A stretch of 64,000 nt of DNA, taken from assembly GCA_023460395.1 (NCBI GenBank), contig JAEWQB010000001.1, positions 52,806 through 116,805 of the forward strand, in the 5' to 3' direction. The notes beneath the pieces were generated by a model that worked only from the letters and a program-made list of their open reading frames with translations, did not search any database and was not told the origin of the DNA. The position numbers and the translations under genes were made by a program. Source of the stretch: Pseudomonadota bacterium. Lineage in GTDB: Bacteria; Desulfobacterota; Desulfovibrionia; Desulfovibrionales; Desulfovibrionaceae. Positions 34,116-42,654 of this stretch are shown one piece after another; the stretch's first letter is position 1; every line of letters starts with the position of its first letter.

Positions 34116-36083
34116 CTACGACGCTTTCGTTCCATTCGGCACAGGGGCGGAAGCGGTGAGCAATTGCATGCCATCATCTGTTTTCAACGCGAGGATCATG
34201 CCGTGCGATTCCAACCCGCGCAACGATCTCGGCTTAAGATTCGCCACCACAACAACCTGCCGCCCCACCAGCTCTTCCGGTGTGAAAAAGGCTTTTATAC
34301 CTGCTAAAACTTGCCGAGGAGTCTCTTCGCCAAGATCCACCAGTACTTTATACAAGCGATCCGCCTTGGGATGATTTTCCACACTCAGCACCGTGCCCAC
34401 GCGGAGGTCGAGCTTTTGAAAATCTTCAAACTCGATAGCTTCCACCGCAGCTTCCACCGCCTCCGCAGCACCCTTCTTCGCAGCGGCCTTGGGGTTTTCT
34501 TTGGCGCTCATTTCGGCAGCGGACTCCGCACGGGCCGCGCGCAGCGCATCCAGATCAACCCGGGGAAACAGATTAGATCCCGGCGCGGGCCGGATACCCA
34601 CGGGCAGGCCGCCCCAGCTTTCTGACTCGGAAACCAAATCAGCCACGGTAGGATCGAACTCCATCCCCAACTGGGCCATGAGTTTTTCTGAAGAGCCGGG
34701 CATAACAGGCCACAGATGCAAAGCCACCTTGCGCATGCACTCCAGCAACGTGTACATAACCGTGCCCAACCGCGCGGTATCCCCCTGCTTGAACAATGCC
34801 CAAGGCTGGCAGGTATCCACATATTTATTAAGAGCGCGCACCAGCTCCCACAACGATTCTAATCCGTTAGAAAACCGGACATTGGTCAACAACTGCTGAA
34901 AATTACGCATGCTGTTTGCCGCAAGCTCCCGGATATCCATATCGTCGGAAAGATATTCTCCCGGAGCGGGAACAACACCGTCAAAATACTTGGCGGTCAT
35001 GGAAAGCACCCGGCTGAACAAATTCCCCAAGTCGTTAGCCAAATCAGCGTTCAACCGGCCTACCAAGGCTTCTTCGGAAAAGCTCGCATCGCTGCCGAAA
35101 GACATCTCACGCAAAAGGAAATACCGGAAGGCGTCCAGTCCGTAGGTGTTGACCATTTCCAGCGGTTCCACCACATTACCGATGGATTTAGACATCTTAG
35201 TATCGCGCACCAGCCAATAGCCGTGCACGTTTAAATGCCGGTATGGTTCCAGTCCCGCCGCCTTCAGCATAGTGGGCCAAAAGATGGCGTGAGGCTTCAG
35301 AATGTCTTTGGCGACCAAATGCTGCGCCCCCGGCCAGAACGTGGCAAATTTTTCGCCAGCGGGCCAGTCCAGCGCGGATATGTAGTTGATGAGCGCATCA
35401 AACCAAACATAGGTAACAAACTGATCGTCGAACGGCAGTTCAATACCCCACTCAAGCCTCGACTTGGGACGGGAGATGCACAGATCCTCCAGCGCACCGC
35501 TGTCCAGCAAAGATAACACTTCATTCCGATATCGCTCTGGTCGAATGAAGTCCGGGTTATCCACAATGTACTGCCGCAACCATGCCTGATATTTCGACAT
35601 ACGGAAAAAGTAATTCTTCTCCGCGATATAAGCAGGTTTGGTCAAATGCTGGGGGCACAGCCCGTTCTCCAGCTCTTTTTCGGGATAAAAGCGTTCACAC
35701 CCGTAGCAATAATGACCGCCATATTCCCCAAAATAAATATCGCCGTTGTCGTATACCTTTTGGAGAACCTGCTGAACCACTGCTTTATGGCGTGGTTCAG
35801 TGGTGCGAATAAAGTCATCATTGGAAAGATTCAGGTGCGGCCACATATCGCGGAACAACGCGCTGATGGTGTCCGTATACGCCTGCGGGGTGCAGCCGTT
35901 TTTTTCCGCAGCCTGTACGATCTTATCCCCATGTTCATCTGTCCCGGTGAGAAAATATGTGTTTTCTCCCATCAGAGCATGAAAACGGCGCATGGTGTCA
36001 GCGACAATTCCAGTATACGCGTGCCCCAGATGAGGCTTGGCATTCACATAAAAAATAGGCGTGGTAATATAAAACGGTTGCAC
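34116..36083 (-). CDS. metG: Methionyl-tRNA synthetase
   Basis: Charges initiator and elongator tRNA-Met. Class I motifs: HIGH-type 'AKPHLGHAYTG' (about 15-25) and 'TKMSKSIGNVVEP' (about 300). A zinc knuckle with 'CYGCERFYP' and a second Cys ('GLCPQH') is seen near 120-145. The C-terminal 110 residues are the EMAP/Trbp111 tRNA-binding domain ('LDLRVGTVLSVENHPKADRLY'), after an Ala/Lys-rich linker. I choose GTG 36083, preceded by AGGAG at 7 nt, giving 655 residues; ATG 36098 overlaps that Shine-Dalgarno and adds non-family residues. It is downstream of ricT on the same strand. Confidence 0.96.
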   Translation of the reverse strand: MQPFYITTPIFYVNAKPHLGHAYTGIVADTMRRFHALMGENTYFLTGTDEHGDKIVQAAEKNGCTPQAYTDTISALFRDMWPHLNLSNDDFIRTTEPRHKAVVQQVLQKVYDNGDIYFGEYGGHYCYGCERFYPEKELENGLCPQHLTKPAYIAEKNYFFRMSKYQAWLRQYIVDNPDFIRPERYRNEVLSLLDSGALEDLCISRPKSRLEWGIELPFDDQFVTYVWFDALINYISALDWPAGEKFATFWPGAQHLVAKDILKPHAIFWPTMLKAAGLEPYRHLNVHGYWLVRDTKMSKSIGNVVEPLEMVNTYGLDAFRYFLLREMSFGSDASFSEEALVGRLNADLANDLGNLFSRVLSMTAKYFDGVVPAPGEYLSDDMDIRELAANSMRNFQQLLTNVRFSNGLESLWELVRALNKYVDTCQPWALFKQGDTARLGTVMYTLLECMRKVALHLWPVMPGSSEKLMAQLGMEFDPTVADLVSESESWGGLPVGIRPAPGSNLFPRVDLDALRAARAESAAEMSAKENPKAAAKKGAAEAVEAAVEAIEFEDFQKLDLRVGTVLSVENHPKADRLYKVLVDLGEETPRQVLAGIKAFFTPEELVGRQVVVVANLKPRSLRGLESHGMILALKTDDGMQLLTASAPVPNGTKAS

Positions 36084-36160
36084 GAATTCTCTCCTCATAG
36101 CTTCGCCCGGCAATACCGTGCCGGGCGCATCAATAGCAAAGCGGCAAACTCCGCCGGGGC

Positions 36161-37585
36161 TTATTCGTCACCGGAAGCGGGCTTGCGCTTACGCTTTCTC
36201 CGTCCCCTGCTCGTCCTGCGGGCAGCGGGGTCAGCATTTTTTACTAACCGCCGCAGTGGCGGGCGTTCGTCTTTGGCAGGCTTGCCCTGCTCCCCCTGCG
36301 CGCCACCTGATTCAGCGGAGGCCGCAGATTCACGGGGTGCGCCCTGCGCGGGTTCGCTAGCGTGTTCCACCTTGGAAGCTTCCGCGGTAACGTCCGTGGG
36401 AAGGCTGGCAGCCACGGCCTCCCCGTTTACGCCGTCAGAAAAGGTGGACGAAGCGTCCCCGGCCTGCGCGCCTTCCTCGCCCGTGCGGTCGGTGCCTTCT
36501 ATAACTGCGGCAGCCGGGGTGGCAGCCGGGCCTGAGTGCACGTCGCTTATCCGCATGGGGGGACGCGAGGGAGACAATGCGGGAACAGAAGCCCCCGCAG
36601 ACTCATGGTGCGGCGCAGGCTGCTCTTTGCTCACCGCTACGCCGGATTCACTCCCGCCGGGTTCACCGGAAGAAATGGCTTCCGTGTCGCCGGAATCTCC
36701 GTCCGCCTCGTGTGAATGGGCAGAGCGGGCCGCACGTTTGGCAGCCGCGCGGGCGGCATCTTGACGAGCCTGATCGGGCCGGGAAGGACTCAGTTCTTCC
36801 CATTCTTCCAGCGTATATTCTTTTTCCTCGTTAGATTCGGTCAGCACCGCCACGCTGTTACGAAACATATTGGCGCGCAGCACCTTCACCGAACCGTCCT
36901 CGGTCTGATATTTCTTGCCCAGCTTAGGACACGCACGGTGGAATTCTTCATAATTATCCTGCTCGTAGGAGAGGCAGCAGAGCAATCTACCGCAAATACC
37001 CGATATTTTAGCAGGATTGAGGAATAAATTTTGCTCTTTCGCCATTTTGATGGTTACGGGAGCAAACGTCCGCAAAAACTGACGGCAGCAGCAGACCATG
37101 CCGCAGTTTCCCACAGCGCCGATCATCTGTGTTTCATGCCGCACGCCTATCTGGCGTAGTTCAATGCGGGTACGGTAGGTTTTCACCAAATCTTTAACTA
37201 ATTCGCGGAAATCAATGCGGGAAGGCGCGGTGAAATAAAAGACTATTTTGCTGCGGTCAAAAAATACCTCCACATCCACAAGCTTCATATCAAGCTTGCG
37301 GGAGCGAATGCAGTCCGCGCAGAACTGATGAGCTTCCCGTGCGAGACTCTCATTTTCTTCATGTCGCGCAAAATCTTCATCCACGGCAAGACGGTGAACA
37401 GGTTTAAGTTCATCTGTTTCCGCATCGTCAGGCAGATCATCGCGCAGGGAGACGATTTCGCCCAGTCCTTGCCCTTGATCGGTCTTCACGATCACCTTAT
37501 CGCCGATGGCAACCTCGAAGTCGCTTTTCTCGAAATAATATAACTGTCCGTATTCACGGAACTTAATACCTAAAATAGATCCCAT
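36161..37585 (-). CDS. ricT: PSP1/RicT-family protein with long low-complexity tail
   Basis: Residues 1-270 are the PSP1 (RicT/YaaT) domain: N-terminal 'GIKFREYGQLYYFEKSDFEV', then the Cys-rich core 'GNCGMVCCCRQFL' and 'SGICGRLLCCLSYEQ'. In Bacillus, RicT with RicA/RicF carries [4Fe-4S] clusters and promotes RNase Y-dependent mRNA maturation; the proteobacterial role is less clear. The last 200 residues are Glu/Ala/Ser-rich and disordered, ending in a basic patch 'RGRRKRKRK'. The tail may bind RNA (inference). Probable operon with metG; the 77-bp gap shows no terminator. Confidence 0.88.
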   Translation of the reverse strand: MGSILGIKFREYGQLYYFEKSDFEVAIGDKVIVKTDQGQGLGEIVSLRDDLPDDAETDELKPVHRLAVDEDFARHEENESLAREAHQFCADCIRSRKLDMKLVDVEVFFDRSKIVFYFTAPSRIDFRELVKDLVKTYRTRIELRQIGVRHETQMIGAVGNCGMVCCCRQFLRTFAPVTIKMAKEQNLFLNPAKISGICGRLLCCLSYEQDNYEEFHRACPKLGKKYQTEDGSVKVLRANMFRNSVAVLTESNEEKEYTLEEWEELSPSRPDQARQDAARAAAKRAARSAHSHEADGDSGDTEAISSGEPGGSESGVAVSKEQPAPHHESAGASVPALSPSRPPMRISDVHSGPAATPAAAVIEGTDRTGEEGAQAGDASSTFSDGVNGEAVAASLPTDVTAEASKVEHASEPAQGAPRESAASAESGGAQGEQGKPAKDERPPLRRLVKNADPAARRTSRGRRKRKRKPASGDE

Positions 37586-37956
37586 GGGCCTTCTCTTTGG
37601 AGCCGGGGAACCGGCAAGTATGGGAAAGCACCCGGAGCGATGCCCAGCAGGTGCCTTGTCTCGTTGGGAATCTCCCCTTTTCGGCTTTTATGGCCCCTGT
37701 GTCAACAAAGCGAATAGAGGTTGTCAACTGGCGGCAACCCTATTATGAGAAATCTTTCACAGACACAATAATTGCCCGTCTGGCGTCACCTCTTTCCGCC
37801 ATAGCGCCAAACACCCGGAAGGCGCATTCCACTCCGGGTCCGTGGGTCCGAGCGGTTAGCGCAGCCATATGACAAAAGGCGGAATACTGCGTTGCGGACA
37901 AGCACACCCGCGCCTGAGCGGTCCCCTTGCAGGAAGAAACGATACGGGAGGAACCG
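37586..37956. other. Divergent intergenic region, ricT / HD gene
   Basis: It contains two TGTCAA/TTGTCA-type boxes and a plausible plus-strand promoter at 37721-37749. I see no RNA gene or coding sequence. Confidence 0.5.
37721..37749 (+). promoter_or_regulatory. Candidate promoter for the HD-glycosyltransferase pair
   Basis: -35 TTGTCA (5 of 6), a 17-bp spacer and -10 TATGAG (4 of 6), about 200 nt before the HD gene. Weak support. Confidence 0.35.
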
Positions 37957-38517
37957 ATGATTTCCAGAGAAGACGCGCTGGTCCTGTTGCAATCCTACCA
38001 GCCGGAAGAGCATTTGGTACACCACGCCCTGTCCTCCGAAGCCATCATGAGAAAAATGGCACAAAAATTTGGTGAAGAAGAGGTCGTCTGGGGACTGGCG
38101 GGATTGCTGCACGACATCGATTTTCCTCTCACCAAGGAAACGCCGGAAAAACATGGAGTGCTCGCAATGGAAGTGCTCGCCGCCCATCTGCCGGAAGACG
38201 CGCTGCATGCCATATGTGCGCACAATGCGGAATATACGGGCAAGCAGCCGCAATCCCGGCTGGACTTTGCCCTGCGGTGTGCCGAAACCGTCACCGGACT
38301 TGTGGCAACCAATGCCTTGGTTCGCCCGGAAGGGATGACAGGCATGCAACCCAAGAGTCTGAAAAAGAAAATGAAGGACAAGGCGTTCGCCGCCAATGTG
38401 GACCGGGAACGCATTCGTGAATGTGAAAAACTGGGACTGGAGCTTGGCGATTTTTTGCAAATCGCTATCGACGCGATAACGCCCATTGCCAGCAGTGTGG
38501 GGCTGGCAAAACGCTAA
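37957..38517 (+). CDS. HD-domain phosphohydrolase-like protein
   Basis: A 186-residue single HD domain. The metal-binding set is visible: H22/H23 in 'LVHHALSSE', the H52-D53 doublet in 'AGLLHDIDF', a His in 'AICAHNAEY' near 90, and an acidic residue in 'LDFALRCAETVTGL'. This matches the HDIG-type short hydrolases annotated as putative phosphohydrolases; the substrate is unknown. ATG 37957 has GGGAGG at 5-6 nt, better than ATG 37927. A glycosyltransferase gene follows after 17 bp, so they are likely co-transcribed. Confidence 0.82.
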   Translation: MISREDALVLLQSYQPEEHLVHHALSSEAIMRKMAQKFGEEEVVWGLAGLLHDIDFPLTKETPEKHGVLAMEVLAAHLPEDALHAICAHNAEYTGKQPQSRLDFALRCAETVTGLVATNALVRPEGMTGMQPKSLKKKMKDKAFAANVDRERIRECEKLGLELGDFLQIAIDAITPIASSVGLAKR

Positions 38518-38534
38518 TCACAAGGAACACGCAC

Positions 38535-39503
38535 ATGAAACTCTCGTTCATCCTCATTGCCCATAATGTAAAAAAGCATATCGCCCAGAGTCTGGCAGCC
38601 ATACAGGAAGCGGCTGCCGACCTTACGACAGCACGCGTCTGTGACTGTGAAATCATCGTGGTAGATTCCGCGTCTGGAGACGGTTCAGCCGAGGCGGCTA
38701 AAGCGGCTGTGCCCTCCGCCCGCCTGATACGTAACACCTGCGACAAAGGGTTCGCGGCTGCGGCAAATGCTGGAATACACGCCGCATCCGGCGACATGCT
38801 CTGCTTTGTGGATCCGGAAACGGCCCCGGAACCGGGCGCAGTGCGCCGCTTGCTGGAATATATGGAAACCAACACCTCCTGCGGCATCGCAGGAGGGCGA
38901 ATTATTGACCAAAAAGGATTCACTCTGCGGGGCGCACGCCGTCTACCCGGCTGCGTAAGCAAGGCGATCTCCGCACTGGGCATTCCCTGCCGGTGCACGG
39001 GAAGTACCAGTCAACCGCAGGAAGTGAAGGCTGTAAACCTTGCCTTCACATGCGTTCGCCGCACACTGCTTGATTCATTGGGACCGCTGGACGAACGATT
39101 CGCGGGTGGCTATGCGGACTACGACCTGTGCCGCAGAGCACGCAAGGCACTGAACCCGAAGTGGAAAGTAGCCTTTGTTCCGCAAGCGGCGGTGCGGGTG
39201 CTGGATCGCTTTGCCATGCGCCCGGAACCACAAGCGTTTTCGCTATACGGCGAATCTGTGGTACGAAAGCGCATCCGCAGTGAGCAGCTTTATTTCTGGA
39301 AGCATTTCTGCGCGGGCACCGTGCTGGTGTTTGCGTTGGCGGATATGGCGGCCCACGGCGTGCGCTACGTGTATAACGCTATTCCACGCCTTGGCTCTGC
39401 GGACATGCGCGCCTATCATTACGCCGTGATACGGCAGACAGCGCACGCCATGCTGGACACCCAACTAGGCACGCAATACCCCGCAACGCCTTGGGACCGC
39501 TAA
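38535..39503 (+). CDS. Glycosyltransferase family 2 (WbbL/rhamnosyltransferase-like)
   Basis: A GT-A enzyme of 322 residues. N-terminal 'LSFILIAHNVKKHIAQSLAAI', the donor-site 'IIVVDSASGDGSAEAA', 'NTCDKGFAAAANAGIHAASG' and the DXD-equivalent 'FVDPETAPEPGA' follow the family order. 'ERFAGGYADYDLCRRA' (about 190-205) is the acceptor/catalytic ED-type segment. No transmembrane segment is obvious, but the C-terminal part has an amphipathic/hydrophobic stretch near 255-280. It probably builds LPS O-antigen or capsule (inference). A terminator follows. Confidence 0.82.
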   Translation: MKLSFILIAHNVKKHIAQSLAAIQEAAADLTTARVCDCEIIVVDSASGDGSAEAAKAAVPSARLIRNTCDKGFAAAANAGIHAASGDMLCFVDPETAPEPGAVRRLLEYMETNTSCGIAGGRIIDQKGFTLRGARRLPGCVSKAISALGIPCRCTGSTSQPQEVKAVNLAFTCVRRTLLDSLGPLDERFAGGYADYDLCRRARKALNPKWKVAFVPQAAVRVLDRFAMRPEPQAFSLYGESVVRKRIRSEQLYFWKHFCAGTVLVFALADMAAHGVRYVYNAIPRLGSADMRAYHYAVIRQTAHAMLDTQLGTQYPATPWDR

Positions 39504-39662
39504 CATTCGTCTTGCTGCCACCTGTCGCAATGGCATCTTGCGTGATGCCACGCCATGGCATTCTGTGGCACTATTTTGTGCTGCCAACAGGGTGAGGCAA
39601 CGCGAAGCAAGACTAGAGGCATATCGTCGCCGGTAGACGGCGACCCCCCATAACAGACACCG

Positions 39663-39694
39663 CGCCCGCTTTCCTTCGGAAGGCGGGCGTTTTT
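39663..39694 (+). terminator. Rho-independent terminator after the GT2 gene
   Basis: A 7-bp CGCCCGC / GCGGGCG stem, extended inward by a partly paired segment, is followed by five T. It lies 160 bp after the glycosyltransferase stop. Confidence 0.85.
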
Positions 39695-39730
39695 ACGCAT
39701 TATCGGTCGCTCATCTCCGGTGCGGAGCCA

Positions 39731-40375
39731 TTACCCCACCCGGCGAGCGGCAATAATTGTCTCCCGCAGACGGCGCACCATGCCCTCCACATCCTCCGCC
39801 CCGACAATTTCGGAAACCAGTGCGCAGCATCTGGCTCCCCGCCGGACGACCTCCGCCACGTTATGCAATTTAATGCCACCTATCGCCACGTGCGGAATAT
39901 CGTGGTGGGCCACCACATAATCCAGATATTCCAACCCCACAGGATCGCATACATCTCGTTTGGTGCGCGTGGCGAAAAGAGGCCCCACGCCTATGTAGTC
40001 CGCTCCACGGGCAATGGCATCGCGGCACTGCTCTGGTGAGTGGGTGGATAAACCAATAATCTTATCTGATCCCAACAACTGGCGCACCGCCTCCACGGGC
40101 AAATCTTCCTGCCCCACATGCACGCCATCGGCATCCGCCAGCAAAGCGATGTCCACATGGTCGTTAACAATGAAGGTGCACCCAGCATCGCGCGTCATAC
40201 GGCGTAGTTGCAGGCATTCGTCCAGCATCACACCGGGCTTGCGGTCCTTCTCCCGATATTGCAGCACGCGGACTCCCGCCCGCAGCATGGCATCTGCCAC
40301 GTCCACCACAGACCGTCCGCATGACAATCCCGCATCGGTGAGTGCGTAAAGTTCCGTATCCAAAAGAGTGCGCAT
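39731..40375 (-). CDS. thiE: Thiamine phosphate synthase
   Basis: ThiE couples HMP-pyrophosphate and thiazole phosphate to thiamine monophosphate. TIM-barrel motifs: 'VLQYREKDRKPG' (about 45-56), 'FIVNDHVDIALLADADGVHVGQEDL' (about 77-102) and 'DYIGVGPLFATRTKRD' (about 135). Length 214, as usual. ATG 40375 has AGGAGG at 7 nt. It is the last gene of the thiSGHFE run and is separated from thiF by a 220-bp region containing a 9-bp repeat array. Confidence 0.95.
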   Translation of the reverse strand: MRTLLDTELYALTDAGLSCGRSVVDVADAMLRAGVRVLQYREKDRKPGVMLDECLQLRRMTRDAGCTFIVNDHVDIALLADADGVHVGQEDLPVEAVRQLLGSDKIIGLSTHSPEQCRDAIARGADYIGVGPLFATRTKRDVCDPVGLEYLDYVVAHHDIPHVAIGGIKLHNVAEVVRRGARCCALVSEIVGAEDVEGMVRRLRETIIAARRVG

Positions 40376-40480
40376 GGGAAGTCCTCCTGTACGCGCGATC
40401 ACCATGAGTTATGTGGTTCCCACGGGCTATCCGTTTCGGTCGTTTTTTCCCGGCCTGATCATTCCCGTTGCCCGGCCTGT

Positions 40481-40606
40481 CCTCGCTGGCCTCGCTGGCC
40501 CGACAGGCCTGTCTGACAAGTTTAGCCCCATCTGGCCCAACCGACCCGACCGGCCCGACCGGCCTTGCCTGATAAGTCCGGTAAGTCTGGTAAGTTTAGC
40601 CAGTCT
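40481..40606. repeat. Degenerate 9-bp-period tandem repeat array between thiF and thiE
   Basis: About 14 consecutive 9-mers in fixed phase, starting with two exact CCTCGCTGG copies, passing through GCCCAACCG/ACCCGACCG/GCCCGACCG and ending with GATAAGTCC/GGTAAGTCT/GGTAAGTTT. The sequence drifts gradually from unit to unit, as in replication-slippage arrays. The right end covers the thiF stop codon (40596-40598). No gene or RNA structure explains it. Confidence 0.8.
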
Positions 40607-41321
40607 GGCAACAAGGGCCGAGAAGGTGCGTAAGCACCGCGTCCGCCTGCATGGCGGCTGCCATCATCACACGAGGTGCCATGGGCGGCATGCCGGGGGT
40701 AACGCCACTCTGAAAATCCCCCACAACCACAGCACTGTCCCGGATGTGGCGCGTGCGCATATCCGGGCCGCCCCACCCCGCCATGCCGGAAGCCGACACA
40801 AAAAAAGTATCTCCGCCCATGAATGCCTCTGCCAGCATCTTTTTGCCAGCCACGCCGTCCAGAGCCTCCACCACCACCGCGCAACCGGCAAATACGGAAC
40901 ACAGATTTCCGGGAACAAGCTCTAGCCGGTGGATACCCACGTCCAGCGTATCATCCAGCGCCAGCAAATTATCCCGTAAGGCAGCTACCTTCGCCCGGTA
41001 GACCTGATCCGTGAAATAGAACTGGCGGTTCAGGTTGGACGCATCCACAGAATCATGATCGACCAGCACAAACCGGCGTATTCCGCTACGGGCCAGAAGC
41101 ATGGCACAATTGGAGCCTAAGCCCCCCGCCCCCGCAATGCCCACCGTCACCGAGTCCAACCGACAAAGCTGTTTCGGTGTCAGATACCGGGACAATCCTA
41201 TCCGCAGCGTGGAGGGCGGACGGGTGTCTGCTGCACAGTCTTCCGATGCCAAAGGCGCTTCGCCCGCGCCATTCGTCCGGGCACTGTCCTCCTGCCGGGC
41301 TTGCGGTGCGGCATCATCCAT
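40596..41321 (-). CDS. thiF: ThiF-family sulfur-carrier adenylyltransferase (short form)
   Basis: Activates the C-terminal Gly of ThiS by adenylation. The nucleotide motif 'GIAGAGGLGSNC' (61-72) and 'FVLVDHDSVDASNLNRQFYF' are clear. At 241 residues it resembles the 'thiF family 2' of anaerobes and lacks the two C-x-x-C zinc pairs of E. coli ThiF. A 40-residue low-complexity N-terminus precedes the fold. ATG 41321 overlaps the thiH end by 8 bp. The stop codon lies inside the 9-bp repeat array, so the last residues are repeat-derived. Confidence 0.9.
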   Translation of the reverse strand: MDDAAPQARQEDSARTNGAGEAPLASEDCAADTRPPSTLRIGLSRYLTPKQLCRLDSVTVGIAGAGGLGSNCAMLLARSGIRRFVLVDHDSVDASNLNRQFYFTDQVYRAKVAALRDNLLALDDTLDVGIHRLELVPGNLCSVFAGCAVVVEALDGVAGKKMLAEAFMGGDTFFVSASGMAGWGGPDMRTRHIRDSAVVVGDFQSGVTPGMPPMAPRVMMAAAMQADAVLTHLLGPCCQTG

Positions 41322-42654
41322 GCGTAACCCCGGTTTTTTCCGACAAGGGAGACTGGAACAGACCATCAAGCGGTTCCCAGTCTTTAAATACCGGCTGGTA
41401 CCCCTGCGCCCGAATTGCTGCGCACATGGCGTCCACACCACGCGAATCCGATATGGCAAACTGAACAACCGCGTGTTCAGGCTCCACAACGGTGTTCGTG
41501 TGAACCTCATCGCTTGTGTCCGGCTGCCGAGCCGTCTGCGTACAGATTGCGCCAAGAGGGCTGTTCTCCACCCCGGACGCCGCCGTTGCGGTATGCGGCA
41601 GAAACTTTGGCAAACCGTCTGGCGGCTCGTTCGGCAATTGCGCTGCCGCGTTTTCCGCCGAAGCCGCATGCCCGCCCACAGCCGTGCTGACCCCGGCGGA
41701 CACTTTGGTCACTCCCAGCGGAATGAGCCAGTCACGCAACTCGGCGGACTCCCGGCTGGAAAGAGTGATGCCACACCGGGGCAAAAATAACCGAAGCGCC
41801 AGCAAATACTGCACAAGATCACGATCCGAAGCTACGGAAACCGGCTGATACGCACCGGCATGCGGACGCATGCGGGGCAAGGAAACCGCGATATCCGTTT
41901 GCGGGTACCTCCGTTGCAGATACCACGCGTGCAGCCCCGTGAAAAAGCCGTCCCGCCGCCATTCATCCAGTCCGAGAAGCGCTCCGATATTCACCGTGCG
42001 CATGCCCGCGCGGCAGGCCCGTTCCGGTGCGTCCAGCCGAAACGCGTAATCCTTTTTCGGACCAGCCGGATGCAGAGCAGGATACAACTCTCGATTGTAG
42101 GTTTCCTGAAACATGGTAAAGGAATCCACTCCGCAGGCGATGAGATGCGCATACTCTTCCTCACGCATGGAGTAGACCTCTACTCCGATGGAGGGGAAAA
42201 GGTCGCGCAGAATCCGGGCCGCGTCGCCTATGTATTCCACAGACGCCTTCTTGGGCGCATCTCCTGTGAGGAGAAGCAGATTCCGCAATCCGGTGGCGGC
42301 TATGGCCTCTCCTTCACGCCGGATGCGTTCCGGGTCCAGATGATCACGGGCGATGGCGTTGCGCGTGTTGAAGCCGCAGTACACGCACTGGTTGGTGCAA
42401 TAGTTGGAAAGATACAACGGCGTGAAAAGCTGAATGGTTCGCCCAAAATGGCGCAACGTCAGCGTATGCGCCCGCTGTGCCATAGCTTCCAATAACGCCG
42501 GAGCCGATGCCGAGGGGGAAAGCAACGTGAAAAAGTCTTCCGGGGAAAGCGTTTCCCGTTCCAGCACACTCCACACGTCTCTTTCCTTCACGGCGGCTAT
42601 ACGCGCGGGAATCTCACTCGCCGTGTACCGTTCCATTTCCTGAGCGAAAGACAT
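41314..42654 (-). CDS. thiH: 2-iminoacetate synthase ThiH (tyrosine lyase), with insertion
   Basis: A radical-SAM enzyme that cleaves tyrosine to dehydroglycine for thiazole formation. The cluster motif is C86-x3-C90-x2-C93 ('NYCTNQCVYCGF'), with 'LLLTGDAPKKASVEYI' and 'FQETYNRELYPALHPAGPK' following as in ThiH. Length is 446 residues against about 370-380 usual: residues about 331-392, between 'VSAGVSTAVGGHA' and 'VVQFAISDSRGVD', are an insertion of low-complexity Ala/Pro/Thr-rich sequence. The start ATG overlaps the thiG stop by 1 nt (TAATG). Confidence 0.94.
   Translation of the reverse strand: MSFAQEMERYTASEIPARIAAVKERDVWSVLERETLSPEDFFTLLSPSASAPALLEAMAQRAHTLTLRHFGRTIQLFTPLYLSNYCTNQCVYCGFNTRNAIARDHLDPERIRREGEAIAATGLRNLLLLTGDAPKKASVEYIGDAARILRDLFPSIGVEVYSMREEEYAHLIACGVDSFTMFQETYNRELYPALHPAGPKKDYAFRLDAPERACRAGMRTVNIGALLGLDEWRRDGFFTGLHAWYLQRRYPQTDIAVSLPRMRPHAGAYQPVSVASDRDLVQYLLALRLFLPRCGITLSSRESAELRDWLIPLGVTKVSAGVSTAVGGHAASAENAAAQLPNEPPDGLPKFLPHTATAASGVENSPLGAICTQTARQPDTSDEVHTNTVVEPEHAVVQFAISDSRGVDAMCAAIRAQGYQPVFKDWEPLDGLFQSPLSEKTGVTHG

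Noticed and set aside
35646..36764. 372-residue plus-strand frame opposite metG and ricT
   Set aside because: Antisense shadow, with composition set by the ricT low-complexity tail.
40368..40925. 185-residue plus-strand frame with triplet repeats in the thiF-thiE gap
   Set aside because: The Leu-Ala-Gly and Pro-Asp-Arg triplets are only the translation of the 9-bp array; no ribosome-binding site or family.
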